In this document: positions 47,416 through 57,308 of the stretch, in pieces
Layout of the letters: each line of letters opens with the position of its first letter
Position numbering within the stretch: the first letter of the stretch is position 1
Source of the DNA: Gammaproteobacteria bacterium
Lineage (GTDB): Bacteria > Pseudomonadota > Gammaproteobacteria > Burkholderiales > Nitrosomonadaceae
Assembly (NCBI GenBank): GCA_015709635.1
Contig: CP054180.1
Location: 310,001 to 374,000, forward strand
DNA: 64,000 nt
Reading direction: 5' to 3'
Program-made: the position numbers and the translations under genes
The notes under the pieces: model-generated
The model's database searches: none
What the model was told of the DNA's origin: nothing
What the model saw: only the letters and a program-made list of their open reading frames with translations

Positions 47416-48403
47416 AGATGGAATCAAAAAGAGCGCAATTTTGCTGATGTCGCTGGGTGAGCAGGAAGCGGCATCGGTCATTAAGTTACTGGGACCCAAG
47501 GAAGTGCAAAGATTGGGTGAGACGATGTCGTCGCTGCAGAATATTTCACGCAGCGAGATTGACAATATTCTCTCGGAGTTTTGCAATGAAGCCGAAGGAA
47601 GAACCACGCTGGGCCAGGATTCTGCAGACTATATCCGCAAGGTGCTGACCAGCGCGCTGGGCGATGAAAAGGCGGCAAATCTCATCGATCGGATTTTGCA
47701 AGGCGGCGATACCAGTGGGATCGAAGGATTGAAGTGGATGGATGCGCCTTCGGTGGCGGAGCTGATCAAGAATGAACACCCGCAGATTATCGCTACCATT
47801 CTGGTTCATTTGGAACGGGACCAGGCCAGTGAAATTTTAAGTCTATTTACCGAGCGGCTGCGTAACGATACGTTGTTGCGCATCGCCACGCTGGACAGTA
47901 TTCAGCCCGACGCGCTGCGCGAACTCAACGATGTGTTGACCAAATTGTTATCCGGCAGTAATAACATCCGCAAAGCGGCGATGGGTGGAGTCCGGGCTGC
48001 TGCGGAGATCCTTAACTTTGTGCCGACCGCTCAGGAGACCAGCGTCATCGAGAATGTCAAACAGTACGATGAAGAATTGGCGCAAAAGATCATGGATGAA
48101 ATGTTTGTATTCGATAATCTGATTGAAATCGATGATCATGGTATTCAATTGCTGTTGCGTGAAGTTCAGTCGGAATCCTTGATTATTGCGTTGAAAGGGG
48201 CGCAGGAAGAATTGCGTAAGAAAGTTTTCAAGAATATGTCGCAGCGTGCTGCTGAAGCTCTGCGCGAAGATCTTGAAAGCAAAGGTCCGGTACGGGTATC
48301 CGAAGTCGAAGCCGAACAAAAAGAAATTCTTAAAATCGTGCGTCAATTGGCTGACGATGGGCAGATCGTATTGGGTGGAAAAGGTGACGATGGCTTCATT
48401 TAA
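47408..48403 (+). CDS. fliG: Flagellar motor switch protein FliG
   Basis: Rotor component that couples to the MotA stator and sets the rotation direction. The 331 residues match the usual length. The N-terminal FliF-binding domain begins GIKKSAILLMSLGEQEAASV. The middle domain contains the EHPQ motif (LIKNEHPQIIATILVHLE), and the C-terminal torque helix carries the charged residues around AAEALREDLESKGPVRVSEV. It overlaps fliF by eight bases. fliH follows after 66 bases. Confidence 0.97.
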   Translation: MAEDGIKKSAILLMSLGEQEAASVIKLLGPKEVQRLGETMSSLQNISRSEIDNILSEFCNEAEGRTTLGQDSADYIRKVLTSALGDEKAANLIDRILQGGDTSGIEGLKWMDAPSVAELIKNEHPQIIATILVHLERDQASEILSLFTERLRNDTLLRIATLDSIQPDALRELNDVLTKLLSGSNNIRKAAMGGVRAAAEILNFVPTAQETSVIENVKQYDEELAQKIMDEMFVFDNLIEIDDHGIQLLLREVQSESLIIALKGAQEELRKKVFKNMSQRAAEALREDLESKGPVRVSEVEAEQKEILKIVRQLADDGQIVLGGKGDDGFI

Positions 48404-48469
48404 CGGATCGTTTTTGCATCCGGTCCATGTAAGCAGTGACCTGTTTATTACCGAATCGGTGGTTTATCG

Positions 48470-49189
48470 ATGATTGCAAGTAATTTTGTTCCCAAGGAAA
48501 AACTCACCGCCTATCAGCGCTGGGAAATGGATTCCTTTGAAGCGCCTGAGTTATCGCAGGAAGCTCAGGAAGCCGGCAAGGAATCGAATGATCAGTCTGA
48601 TAGTCAACCTCAAGTTTCCTTGCCGACCGAAGAGGAAATTGCGGCAGTTTTGCGAAGCGCGAAAGAACAAGGATATGCAGCCGGGTTGCAAGAAGGTCAT
48701 ACGGCAGGTCATGCAGCCGGATATGCAGAAGGCCGGGCTTTGGCTGAGAGCGAAGTTAAAGCCGAAGTGGCTCGCATGCAGACGTTGTTAACCAAGCTGG
48801 ATCAGGATCTGCAGCAAATGGACCAGCAAGTGGCAGCCAGCCTGCTCGAACTGGCTATCGCACTGACGAAAAAAATGGTGACGGAGGCGCTGAAACTGCA
48901 ACCCGAATTGATTGTGCCGATTGTGCAAGAAGCCATCCGTAACTTGCCCAATGCGACGCAACACCCTCGTCTTTTCTTGCATCCCGAGGATGCAAAACTA
49001 GTACTTGCGCATCTGCATGAGCAGCTGGAGCAGGATCATTGGAGCATCCGTGAAGATGAGCAGTTAATCCGCGGCGGGTGCCGTATCGAGGCTGGCGGCA
49101 GTGAAATCAACGGCAGTCTGGAAGTGCGCTGGCAACGGGTGTTGTCAACCCTCGGCCAGACTGACGAATGGTTAAACAAGGCCGATTGA
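48470..49189 (+). CDS. fliH: Flagellar assembly protein FliH
   Basis: Negative regulator and peripheral-stalk partner of the export ATPase FliI. The 239 residues include a Gly-repeat helix ([20 protein letters not shown], with GxxxG-like spacing) that is typical of FliH and drives helix packing. A C-terminal domain related to the V/F-type ATPase stalk subunit follows. It lies between fliG and fliI, which begins one base after its stop codon. Confidence 0.94.
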   Translation: MIASNFVPKEKLTAYQRWEMDSFEAPELSQEAQEAGKESNDQSDSQPQVSLPTEEEIAAVLRSAKEQGYAAGLQEGHTAGHAAGYAEGRALAESEVKAEVARMQTLLTKLDQDLQQMDQQVAASLLELAIALTKKMVTEALKLQPELIVPIVQEAIRNLPNATQHPRLFLHPEDAKLVLAHLHEQLEQDHWSIREDEQLIRGGCRIEAGGSEINGSLEVRWQRVLSTLGQTDEWLNKAD

Positions 49190-49190
49190 C

Positions 49191-50597
49191 ATGACGCGTC
49201 ATGAACAATGGGGCGGTTTCCTGAAGAACTGCACCCAGCTGATTAATCCCGCAAACCCTTTCTTGCTAAGCGGAACCGTCACGCGTGTTTCCGGATTGGT
49301 GATGGAGGCAGTCGGACTCCGGTTACCGGTCGGGAGCAGTTGTACCATTTCCCTATCGAATGGCCTGAGCGTTTCGGCCGAAGTCGTCGGATTTTCCGGG
49401 GAACGCTTGTTTCTCATGCCCTCCAGTGATGTGTATGGTTTGTCTCCCGGTGCCAAAGTCATTCCTGCCGAGCTTGCCGGTGAATTACCCCGCCTCGGCA
49501 GTGTTCTGCATCCGCGCAGGCGCGCGGCAGATCGTGCCAAGCATGTGACCGCCGGACCGGAGTTGCTGGGACGGGTATTGAACGGTGTCGGTGAGCCGTT
49601 GGATCGTCTCGGACCAACCCGCGCCGAGCATAGCGTGCCGCTCTATAGCCGGCCGTATAACCCGCTCGAGCGGGTTCCGGTGACCGAGCCGCTCGATGTC
49701 GGGGTGCGTGCGATCAATACGTTGCTGACGGTTGGGCGCGGGCAGCGCATGGGATTGTTTGCCGGTAGCGGCGTGGGCAAGAGCGTTTTGTTGGGCATGA
49801 TGGCACGCTACACCACAGCCGATGTCATCGTTGTCGGGTTGATCGGCGAGCGGGGGCGCGAGGTCAAGGAATTCATCGAGAATATTCTGGGAGAAGAAGG
49901 ACTCGCCCGTTCGGTGGTTATCGCCGCGCCTGCCGATACTTCACCGTTACTGCGCTTACAGGGTGCGGCTTATGCCACGGCCATCGCCGAATATTTTCGC
50001 GATGCCGGTAAACATGTGCTGCTGATTATGGATTCGCTGACGCGCTATGCCATGGCGCAGCGGGAAATCGCTCTGGCCATCGGCGAGCCGCCGGCAACCA
50101 AAGGCTATCCGCCCTCGGTATTCGCCAAATTGCCGCAATTGGTGGAACGGGCCGGTAACGGCAATCAGAATAGTGGCTCGATTACCGCCTTTTATACCGT
50201 GCTGGCCGAGGGGGACGATCAAAATGATCCCATCGCCGACAGTGCGCGCGCCATTTTGGATGGCCACATCGTGCTAACGCGGCGATTGGCTGAATCGGGG
50301 CATTATCCGGCCATCGATATCGAAGCTTCGATCAGCCGGGTCATGACCAGCGTGGTGCCGCAGAAACAGATTGACATGGCGCGGCAGTTTAAAAGCCTTT
50401 ATTCACGGTACCAACGCAGCCATGACCTGATCAGCGTCGGTGCTTACGTTGCCGGCACGGATGCGGAATTGGACCGGGCTATCAGACTTTATCCGTCCCT
50501 TGAAAAATTTTTACTGCAAACTATGTTTCAACACGATAACTTTGCCGATAGTGTGGAGAAATTATCCAAGTTATTTGAAAGCGAAGGAATCCGGTAA
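49191..50597 (+). CDS. fliI: Flagellum-specific export ATPase FliI
   Basis: Hexameric ATPase that energises early steps of flagellar type III export. The 468 residues resemble the F1 beta subunit: Walker [18 protein letters not shown], the conserved [13 protein letters not shown], and Walker [21 protein letters not shown] followed by [15 protein letters not shown], which is specific for the FliI/SctN family. Length equals that of homologues (about 455-475). It is tightly packed between fliH and fliJ. Confidence 0.97.
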   Translation: MTRHEQWGGFLKNCTQLINPANPFLLSGTVTRVSGLVMEAVGLRLPVGSSCTISLSNGLSVSAEVVGFSGERLFLMPSSDVYGLSPGAKVIPAELAGELPRLGSVLHPRRRAADRAKHVTAGPELLGRVLNGVGEPLDRLGPTRAEHSVPLYSRPYNPLERVPVTEPLDVGVRAINTLLTVGRGQRMGLFAGSGVGKSVLLGMMARYTTADVIVVGLIGERGREVKEFIENILGEEGLARSVVIAAPADTSPLLRLQGAAYATAIAEYFRDAGKHVLLIMDSLTRYAMAQREIALAIGEPPATKGYPPSVFAKLPQLVERAGNGNQNSGSITAFYTVLAEGDDQNDPIADSARAILDGHIVLTRRLAESGHYPAIDIEASISRVMTSVVPQKQIDMARQFKSLYSRYQRSHDLISVGAYVAGTDAELDRAIRLYPSLEKFLLQTMFQHDNFADSVEKLSKLFESEGIR

Positions 50598-50602
50598 AAA
50601 CT

Positions 50603-51046
50603 ATGGCAACCTCATCGTCATTAAAACTGCTGTTGGAATTGGCGCAGCAACGGGCGGATGCTTCCGCGAAAAATCTCGGCAAATTGAATTTTCAGCAACG
50701 GGAAGCTGAAAAGAAGCTCAACTTGCTTTTGCAGTACCGCCACAGTTATCAGTCTCATTTTCAGAATTCAACAGAAACAGGGATGGATCATATCGAATGG
50801 CTCAATTTCATGGCCTTCATGGATAAGCTGGATGCAGCGATTACGGAGCAGCGTCAGGCAATCTTGCATGCGCAAAATAAAAGAATGGCAGGCAACGATG
50901 AGTTTCTATCCCATCAGCGCAAACTGAAATCCTACGACACGTTATCCCAACGTCAACAGCACGCCGAGAATCAGAAACAAATGCAACAAGAACAAAAGGC
51001 ACTGGATGAGTTTGCCTTGAATTCCATTTATCGCAAGGACAGTTAA
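50603..51046 (+). CDS. fliJ: Flagellar export protein FliJ
   Basis: Central stalk-like chaperone escort of the export apparatus. The 147 residues are almost wholly helical and charged, predicted to form an antiparallel coiled coil like the gamma subunit of F1 ATPase. Sequence identity within the family is low, so the call rests on length, helical character and its position five bases after fliI. The only hydrophobic pattern is that of the coiled coil; there is no membrane segment. Confidence 0.9.
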   Translation: MATSSSLKLLLELAQQRADASAKNLGKLNFQQREAEKKLNLLLQYRHSYQSHFQNSTETGMDHIEWLNFMAFMDKLDAAITEQRQAILHAQNKRMAGNDEFLSHQRKLKSYDTLSQRQQHAENQKQMQQEQKALDEFALNSIYRKDS

Positions 51047-51127
51047 CGATATCGTCCGCAATTGCCGGATTGGTATGGATATTGCTCATTCATAGCTAGA
51101 TTATTAATCGTACGAGACCATAAGCTT

Positions 51128-52321
51128 ATGTTAAACATATCGATTGCACCTCAGATTCTATCTTCCGCAGACAATCCGGCAGCAGCGGCGAACTCTGGTT
51201 CATCAGGAGCCAAATCATCAGGAGCCAAAGATCCTGCTACAGAAGATTTTGGTAAGGTTTTAGACCGGGAAGTATCCGAAACCACGAATAAGCAAGAGAA
51301 AAATGACACTGCAGCTGCACAAGATCGATCGGATAAAAATGTTCCATCAAAAGATAAAGATAAGGATAAAGATAAGGATATGACCGATTCCTCCACAGAT
51401 GCTCAGGCGGATGGAACCAGAAGTTTTATTCAGAATCTCCTGAACGATGCTTCGGCAACATTTAAAGCGGTTCCGTCGTTACAGGCGATGGGTGCGACAG
51501 CCAGCCCGGATGCAACGACCGCAGCATCCGCATTGCCTCAAACTGCAACTGCAGTACCTCCCGATATGCCCTTGCCGCAAAATAGCGAACAAATTACCAG
51601 CGCTGTGATTCCGGCTGTTAATCAACTGTTGCAGCAAGGTCAGAATCAGGCTGACTCAGATGCGATCAGTATGAATTCCTCATCCAATAATTATTGGCAA
51701 TTTCTGGGAACGGCAGATTCTGCCGCTTACGGCAAGTTTGTCCCTCCTGCTGCAGAGCTGAGTGAAGATACTCAGCTCGACAATGCTGTGCCGATCTTGA
51801 AAACTCAGGAAGAACCGGTGGTATCACAGTCTTTCGGTTTAAGTAACACTACCGTCACCGCTTCGCAGAGCGCAGCGCCACAGGACGTAAAGGTCGATGC
51901 GCCTGTAGGGCAGCATAAATGGGGCGGTGAGTTTGCGCAAAAAATTGTGTGGCTGAGCTCGCAGCAACATCAGGTGGCTGAGATCCGTTTGAATCCGGCG
52001 CACTTAGGTCCTGTTGAAGTGATGTTGAGTATTACCCAGGATCAGGCGACGGCGCAATTTGTATCTCCTCATTCGGCGGTACGCGACGCTATTCAGGAAG
52101 CTTTGCCGCGCTTAAGGGAAATGATGGCGGAGAATGGTATTCAATTGGGAAATGTAATGGTAGGCGCCGATTCGTTTCAACAGGAGAATAAGCAGCAGCA
52201 AGCATTTTATGCTGCAAAAGGGGGTGATAATATGAATGACACAACCCAGGAAGTAACCGGTCAAATTCAAACGGCTGCTGTGCCCATCCGGCATCAAGGT
52301 CTCGTTAACACCTACGCGTGA
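51128..52321 (+). CDS. fliK: Flagellar hook-length control protein FliK
   Basis: Secreted ruler that sets hook length and switches export specificity. I start at the ATG at 51128 (MLNISIAPQ), giving 397 residues; an upstream TTG at 51062 is improbable. The N-terminal two thirds are low-complexity (Ser, Ala, Gln, Asp-rich), as expected of a ruler, with a five-fold Lys-Asp tract encoded by a hexanucleotide repeat (51350-51380). The conserved C-terminal domain shows LRLNP-type EIRLNPAHLGPVEVMLSI and the following AVRDAIQEALPRLREMMAENG. Confidence 0.92.
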   Translation: MLNISIAPQILSSADNPAAAANSGSSGAKSSGAKDPATEDFGKVLDREVSETTNKQEKNDTAAAQDRSDKNVPSKDKDKDKDKDMTDSSTDAQADGTRSFIQNLLNDASATFKAVPSLQAMGATASPDATTAASALPQTATAVPPDMPLPQNSEQITSAVIPAVNQLLQQGQNQADSDAISMNSSSNNYWQFLGTADSAAYGKFVPPAAELSEDTQLDNAVPILKTQEEPVVSQSFGLSNTTVTASQSAAPQDVKVDAPVGQHKWGGEFAQKIVWLSSQQHQVAEIRLNPAHLGPVEVMLSITQDQATAQFVSPHSAVRDAIQEALPRLREMMAENGIQLGNVMVGADSFQQENKQQQAFYAAKGGDNMNDTTQEVTGQIQTAAVPIRHQGLVNTYA

Positions 52322-52660
52322 AGATGGATGGGGTTATTCTCGTTTCCTGCTTCTTAATAGTAATTGCTTATCTGCCGCCGGTCATGTTGCAAGTTTTAAG
52401 CGCATGACCGGTGAATAGTTTAGATAACATCGTTTCATTTTATTGCTAGTTTTTTCTGCAACCCCGCCCGGGAAAAATCAAATTGACCGGCTAGAATGTA
52501 CCAGAGCTCTTTCCTCCAGCAGCTGAAAACCGGGCGATAGGAGCTCGTTTCTATCGGCGCCAGTATCTGAAAATAGCGACATTATTTCAGTGTTATTTGC
52601 GGCATCAGTTTATTGTCACGTCGCACATAATGAACTCCATTCAATGAGGAGTTATGCGAA
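52322..52660 (+). promoter_or_regulatory. Intergenic region between fliK and fliL
   Basis: This 339-base gap has a perfect 9-base stem CCGGTCATG/CATGACCGG (52378-52386 with 52403-52411), which may be a terminator without a T run. A smaller hairpin CGATAG/CTATCG lies at 52535-52556. A promoter for fliL-fliR is expected here, but I cannot point to a convincing one. Confidence 0.4.
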
Positions 52661-53149
52661 ATGGCAAAAACGATGGAAGCACCAGCTGCAGCAGAAGGTA
52701 AAAAAGGCAAGAAGGGATTGATAATCGCTATCTTGATAGCAATCATAGCAATCGGAGCAGGCGCCGGTGGCACATGGTATTTCATGAAAACATCTGGCGG
52801 CGAGGAATCCGAGCCGGCACAACCCAAACCGAAGCCAACGAAATTTGTTGATTTGGATATTTTTACTGTTAATTTGCAACCGGAGGAAAACAATCAATAT
52901 CTGCAAGTCGGATTAACGATAAAAGCCAGAGAGACCGAGGTAATTCAAGAGATTACCAAACAAATGCCGGACATCCGCAACCGGATTCTGATGTTGCTTT
53001 CCAGCAAGAAAGCGGTCGAGATTGCGGGTATTCAAGGAAAGCAATTGCTGAGTCAACAGATCGTGGATGAAATCAGGCAATCGCTGGGCTCGGAAGAACT
53101 GCAGGATGATATCCGGGAAGTGTTATTTACCTCATTTGTAATCCAGTAA
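52661..53149 (+). CDS. fliL: Flagellar basal body-associated protein FliL
   Basis: Single-pass inner-membrane protein around the stator units that supports torque generation. The 162 residues have a short basic N-terminus, a membrane helix near residues 22-44 (GLIIAILIAIIAIGAGAGG), a short linker and the periplasmic FliL domain with LDIFTVNLQPEENNQYLQVG. The start is supported by GAGGAG upstream. fliM begins six bases after the stop codon. Confidence 0.95.
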   Translation: MAKTMEAPAAAEGKKGKKGLIIAILIAIIAIGAGAGGTWYFMKTSGGEESEPAQPKPKPTKFVDLDIFTVNLQPEENNQYLQVGLTIKARETEVIQEITKQMPDIRNRILMLLSSKKAVEIAGIQGKQLLSQQIVDEIRQSLGSEELQDDIREVLFTSFVIQ

Positions 53150-53155
53150 CCATCC

Positions 53156-54133
53156 ATGGCTGAAGATTTTCTTTCACAAGACGAGGTCGATGCACTTCTC
53201 AAAGGCGCTACGGGCGAGAGCGATGAAGTGCAGGAGGAAGAGGATCGCGGGGGTGTCCGGCCCTACAATATCGCGACGCAGGAGCGCATTGTCCGTGGCC
53301 GGATGCCGACCTACGAGATCATCAACGAACGTTTTGCACGCTTTTTCCGCATCGGCTTGTTTAATTTCATGCGCCGTACGGTGGATATCGCGGTCGGTCC
53401 GGTCAAGGTGATCAAGTTCAGTGAGTTCGTGCGTAATCTGGTGGTGCCGACCAACCTTAACATGGTTCATATGAAACCGCTGCGCGGCACGGCTTTAATG
53501 GTTTTTGATCCGAATTTGATTTTCCTGATTGTGGATAATTTGTTCGGTGGCGACGGCCGGTATCACACGCGTGTGGAAGGAAGGGATTTTACCCAGACCG
53601 AGCAGCGCATCATCCATCGTTTGCTTGAGGTGGTGTTTGAAGATTATGAGAAATCGTGGAAATCGGTGTATCCGGTTAAATTTGAATATATCCGGTCGGA
53701 AATGAATCCGCAGTTTGCCACGATCGCGACACCGAACGAGGTGGTCGTTACTGTCACTTTTGATATCGATATGGGTAATCAAGGCGGCGAATTCCATGTC
53801 TGCATTCCTTATTCGATGATCGAACCCATTCGCGATACGTTGTACAGCGCGTTGCAAGGCGATCATCTGGAAGTCGACAAACGCTGGATCAAGTTGCTGT
53901 CACAGCAAGTGCAAGGCGCTGAAGTGGAACTGGTTGCCAATCTTGGGCAGACGAAAGTGACTTTTGAACAAATTCTCAGCATGCAAGCCGGAGATATCAT
54001 CCCGCTGGAGATATCCAAATCCATTACTGCGCACATCGACGGAGTGCCGGTTATGGATTGCCGCTACGGCACCATGAATGGGCGCTATGCGCTGAGAGTC
54101 AACAACATGATCTCGCCGTCAGAGTCTGAATAA
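53156..54133 (+). CDS. fliM: Flagellar motor switch protein FliM
   Basis: Switch-complex protein that binds phosphorylated CheY. The 325 residues begin with the CheY-binding peptide FLSQDEVDALLKG. The middle CheC-like domain and the C-terminal SpoA-type domain (VELVANLGQTKVTFEQIL) follow. Length and motifs match E. coli FliM (334). It is placed between fliL and fliN. Confidence 0.97.
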   Translation: MAEDFLSQDEVDALLKGATGESDEVQEEEDRGGVRPYNIATQERIVRGRMPTYEIINERFARFFRIGLFNFMRRTVDIAVGPVKVIKFSEFVRNLVVPTNLNMVHMKPLRGTALMVFDPNLIFLIVDNLFGGDGRYHTRVEGRDFTQTEQRIIHRLLEVVFEDYEKSWKSVYPVKFEYIRSEMNPQFATIATPNEVVVTVTFDIDMGNQGGEFHVCIPYSMIEPIRDTLYSALQGDHLEVDKRWIKLLSQQVQGAEVELVANLGQTKVTFEQILSMQAGDIIPLEISKSITAHIDGVPVMDCRYGTMNGRYALRVNNMISPSESE

Positions 54134-54152
54134 TTTATTGGAGAGTGGTGAC

Positions 54153-54671
54153 ATGTCGGAGCCTATAGCAAACAATCAAACCGAGACTGACGACTGGGCT
54201 GCTGCAATGGCGGAACAGGCAGCCTCGCAAAATGCCTCTGCAGGACAAGAATCGGAAGTAGACGACTGGGCTGCTGCGATGGCGGAACAAGCGGCGGCCG
54301 ATCAGAGTCCGTCCGTGGAGAAAAATAGTAATCCCCTGATGGGGGCGCAGGCATCATCCGCCTCGGTTTTTCAGGAATTCTCAAAAGACGGCATGGCGAA
54401 TAATACCCGCCATGATATCGACCTGATTCTCGATATTCCCGTACAGATGACGGTTGAACTGGGGCGTACCAAGATTGCGATCAAGAACTTGCTGCAGTTG
54501 GCTCAGGGTTCGGTGGTGGAGTTGGACGGCATGGCCGGTGAACCGATGGATGTGCTGGTGAACGGTTGCTTGATCGCACAAGGTGAAGTTGTGGTGGTGA
54601 ATGACAAGTTCGGTATTCGGCTGACCGACATCATCACGCCCAGTGAACGCATTCGCAAACTTAACCGCTAG
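54153..54671 (+). CDS. fliN: Flagellar motor switch protein FliN with duplicated N-terminal motif
   Basis: C-ring protein forming rings with FliM. The conserved SpoA domain is the last 85 residues (ILDIPVQMTVELGRTKIAIK to the end). The ATG at 54153, with GGAG nine bases before it, gives 172 residues; a TTG at 54138 is less likely. The N-terminal extension carries two copies of DDWAAAMAEQAA, encoded by 36-base repeats (54189-54224 and 54261-54296) 72 bases apart. Such acidic-aromatic repeats may contact FliH or the export ATPase complex, but this is inference. Confidence 0.95.
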   Translation: MSEPIANNQTETDDWAAAMAEQAASQNASAGQESEVDDWAAAMAEQAAADQSPSVEKNSNPLMGAQASSASVFQEFSKDGMANNTRHDIDLILDIPVQMTVELGRTKIAIKNLLQLAQGSVVELDGMAGEPMDVLVNGCLIAQGEVVVVNDKFGIRLTDIITPSERIRKLNR

Positions 54672-54679
54672 GTGCCTAC

Positions 54680-55117
54680 ATGCAAATTCGATTTTTGATT
54701 TTTTTGCTACTGGCGACGCCTTATTCGGCCGCTGCGGAAACCGCAAAGTCAGGTTATGTACCGCCCGCTCCGGTGATATCCACGGAAAGTACGCTGCAGA
54801 TGATCGGCGCGTTATTGCTGGTATTGGCGGTTATCGTGGGCGGCACTTGGTTATTGAAGCGTTTTGCTTTACTGCCCACGGTCGCGTCGGGTGTGGTCAA
54901 AGTGGTCGCGGCAACCGGTGTGGGTCAGAGGGAGCGGGTGGTCGTGGTTGAAATTGATCGTACGTGGCTGGTGCTTGGCGTCGCACCGGGACGCGTCAAC
55001 AAGCTGCATGTTCTGAGCAAACCTGCAACCGATACGGCCGGCGCTATACCGGAACATCCGCCAGTGGGGGAATTCGCCACGCAACTCAATCAGAGTATGG
55101 AAAAAGACAATGCATAA
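54680..55117 (+). CDS. fliO: Flagellar biosynthesis protein FliO
   Basis: Membrane protein that assists assembly of the FliPQR export gate. The 145 residues have a signal-like N-terminus (ending AAAETA), a membrane helix near residues 35-57 ([20 protein letters not shown]), and a small cytoplasmic SpoA-like domain with [20 protein letters not shown]. Its 3' end overlaps fliP by eight bases. Confidence 0.92.
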   Translation: MQIRFLIFLLLATPYSAAAETAKSGYVPPAPVISTESTLQMIGALLLVLAVIVGGTWLLKRFALLPTVASGVVKVVAATGVGQRERVVVVEIDRTWLVLGVAPGRVNKLHVLSKPATDTAGAIPEHPPVGEFATQLNQSMEKDNA

Positions 55118-55946
55118 TCGATTGAAATCCTTCTCGCGTTCATTTGTTCAATATGCTGACCTCAGAACAGTTTTTGACTACCGTTCGCACAGTCTGAAGA
55201 CGCGCAACGTACTTCGAGTGGCGTTGCTTTTGGCCGGCTTTATCGCTATTCCCGCGTTCGCGCAGAAATCCGGCTTTCCGGCATTCACCAGCTCACCCAA
55301 CGCGGACGGCAGCGCAACCTACTCGCTCAGCTTGCAAACGCTGATTTTATTGACGTCGCTGACGTTTTTGCCTGCGGTGGTGCTGATGATGTCGAGTTTT
55401 ACGCGCATCATCATCGTGCTGTCGTTGCTGCGGATGGCGCTGGGTACGCAATCTTCGCCGCCCAATCAGGTGCTGCTCGGATTGGCGCTGTTTCTGACTT
55501 TCTTCATCATGTCGCCGGTTATTGATCGCGTTTACAATGAAGCGTATTTGCCGTTTTCACAAGACAAGATCAATATCATGGAGGCGGCCGATAGAGCCAG
55601 TGTGCCGCTGAAATCGTTCATGCTGCATCAGACCCGGGAAACGGATTTGGCGCTGTTTGTGCAAATTTCCGATAGTGAGGAAATCGAAAGCCGCGATAAA
55701 GTGCCGCTGAAGATACTGGTGCCGGCTTATATCACCAGTGAGCTGAAAACCGCATTTCAGATCGGTTTCGTGATTTTCATTCCCTTTCTGATTATCGATT
55801 TGGTGGTGTCGAGTGTACTGATGGCGATGGGTATGATGATGCTGTCGCCGATGATCATTTCACTGCCGTTCAAATTAATGCTGTTTGTGCTTGTCGATGG
55901 TTGGCATCTGATTATCGGTTCATTGACGCAAAGTTTCTACACCTGA
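55110..55946 (+). CDS. fliP: Flagellar type III export gate protein FliP
   Basis: Core subunit of the export channel. The 278 residues show [39 protein letters not shown] and the C-terminal [20 protein letters not shown] plus [20 protein letters not shown], all highly conserved in FliP/SctR. A cleavable signal peptide ends near AIPAFAQK. The ATG at 55110 overlaps fliO, which gives about 30 residues before the signal peptide, more than usual; a later alternative start codon near 55195 is possible. Confidence 0.96.
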   Translation: MHNRLKSFSRSFVQYADLRTVFDYRSHSLKTRNVLRVALLLAGFIAIPAFAQKSGFPAFTSSPNADGSATYSLSLQTLILLTSLTFLPAVVLMMSSFTRIIIVLSLLRMALGTQSSPPNQVLLGLALFLTFFIMSPVIDRVYNEAYLPFSQDKINIMEAADRASVPLKSFMLHQTRETDLALFVQISDSEEIESRDKVPLKILVPAYITSELKTAFQIGFVIFIPFLIIDLVVSSVLMAMGMMMLSPMIISLPFKLMLFVLVDGWHLIIGSLTQSFYT

Positions 55947-55959
55947 AAGGAAATTCATT

Positions 55960-56232
55960 ATGACCCCAGAAAGTGCAATGACGATCGGTCGCCAAGCGCT
56001 GGAAATCACCTTCATGATTTCCGCACCGCTATTACTTTCGGCGCTGGCGACCGGTTTGCTGGTCAGTATCTTCCAGGCGGCGACACAGATCAATGAAATG
56101 ACGTTGTCGTTCATACCGAAATTGCTGGTGATGTTCCTGGTCATTGTATTGGCCGGACCTTGGATGATCACGCTCATGACCGATTACATGCAGCGCCTCT
56201 TTACCAGCATTCCGTGGCTGGCGCTTGGTTAA
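55960..56232 (+). CDS. fliQ: Flagellar type III export gate protein FliQ
   Basis: Small export-gate subunit with two membrane helices, 90 residues like all FliQ/SctS proteins. The signature runs from ESAMTIGRQALEITFMISAP through SIFQAATQINEMTLSFIPK to the second helix and the C-terminal MQRLFTSIP. It starts 13 bases after fliP. Confidence 0.97.
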   Translation: MTPESAMTIGRQALEITFMISAPLLLSALATGLLVSIFQAATQINEMTLSFIPKLLVMFLVIVLAGPWMITLMTDYMQRLFTSIPWLALG

Positions 56233-56299
56233 TCCCGCAGGCACCATTATTAACCCTGCTGGTGATTGGATTGATTAATCGAATGGGTGATTCGAAAAC

Positions 56300-57097
56300 A
56301 TGCTCAGTATAACCACGGCTGAGTTGAATACGCTGCTGGCGGCTTTTCTCTGGCCGCTCAGCAGAATTCTGGCGTTGTTGGCGACCGCTCCCATCTTAGG
56401 AAATACAAGTACTCCAATCAGAGTGAAACTGGGATTGGCGATTGCCATCACCATTTTGGTGATGCCGCTGGTGGAGAAATCGTTACCGCAAATTGATCCG
56501 GCTTCGGGTGTCGGTTTGATTATTTTGCTGCAGCAAGCGCTCATTGGTATTGCCATCGGATTTGTCATGCGGATTGTTTTTGTTGCCGTGGAGATGGCGG
56601 GTGAATTAATCGGTTTGCAGATGGGGCTTGGTTTTGCAATTTTCTTTGATCCGCACAATTCCGGGCAGATTGATATTGTCGGCCGTTTCCTGGGGGTAAT
56701 CGCCAGTCTGGCATTTCTTGCCATCGATGGGCACTTGATGATGATTGCCTTGATTTCGCAAAGCTTTAGCACCCTGCCGGTGGGTGTGGAGGGAACCACG
56801 GATGCAACATTTACGACACTTGCCAATTGGGGCAGTGAAATTTTTAAGTCGGGCTTGCAATTATCGCTTCCTGTCCTGACGGCGTTGCTGATCACTAACC
56901 TGGCCTTGGGGGTGCTGACGCGCGTGGCGCCGCAGTTGAATATTTTTGCAGTAGGTTTTCCCTTAACCCTGTCCATCGGTCTGCTTGTGCTGGCGCTGAG
57001 CATGCCTTTTTATGCACCGATTCTGGAGCATTTGGTACATGACGGTTTGAATCTGATGATGGGGATACTGAATGTCAATAAAATCAATATGCCATAG
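56300..57097 (+). CDS. fliR: Flagellar type III export gate protein FliR
   Basis: Third export-gate subunit, 265 residues with about six membrane helices. Characteristic segments are AAFLWPLSRILALLATAP, GEIIG-type AGELIGLQMGLGFAIFFDP, and LALGVLTRVAPQLNIFAVGFP. It is separated from fliQ by 67 bases. The partner gene flhB is not in this window, so it must be elsewhere. A hairpin follows the stop codon and closes the operon. Confidence 0.96.
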   Translation: MLSITTAELNTLLAAFLWPLSRILALLATAPILGNTSTPIRVKLGLAIAITILVMPLVEKSLPQIDPASGVGLIILLQQALIGIAIGFVMRIVFVAVEMAGELIGLQMGLGFAIFFDPHNSGQIDIVGRFLGVIASLAFLAIDGHLMMIALISQSFSTLPVGVEGTTDATFTTLANWGSEIFKSGLQLSLPVLTALLITNLALGVLTRVAPQLNIFAVGFPLTLSIGLLVLALSMPFYAPILEHLVHDGLNLMMGILNVNKINMP

Positions 57098-57103
57098 TTG
57101 TTT

Positions 57104-57121
57104 CTCCGGTTTTTGCCGGAG
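57104..57121 (+). terminator. Hairpin after fliR
   Basis: CTCCGG and CCGGAG form a perfect 6-base stem around a 6-base TTTTTG loop just after the fliR stop codon. No T run follows the stem, so termination would be weak or Rho-assisted. Confidence 0.5.
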
Positions 57122-57308
57122 CAAATTCGGCTAGGTGTCTAAGGAAACAGACCTTTTGATTCTCAATGCATAAACAGACAATTTTTCCCTTCTTTTCCAA
57201 CACAGATCATTGATACAAAGCTGCTACAGTGACTATCCATTCACCGGGAAAATTGCTGATGATTCATATCGGCAAAGCCCTGACAATTGCTGGTTTGATT
57301 AATCATTT

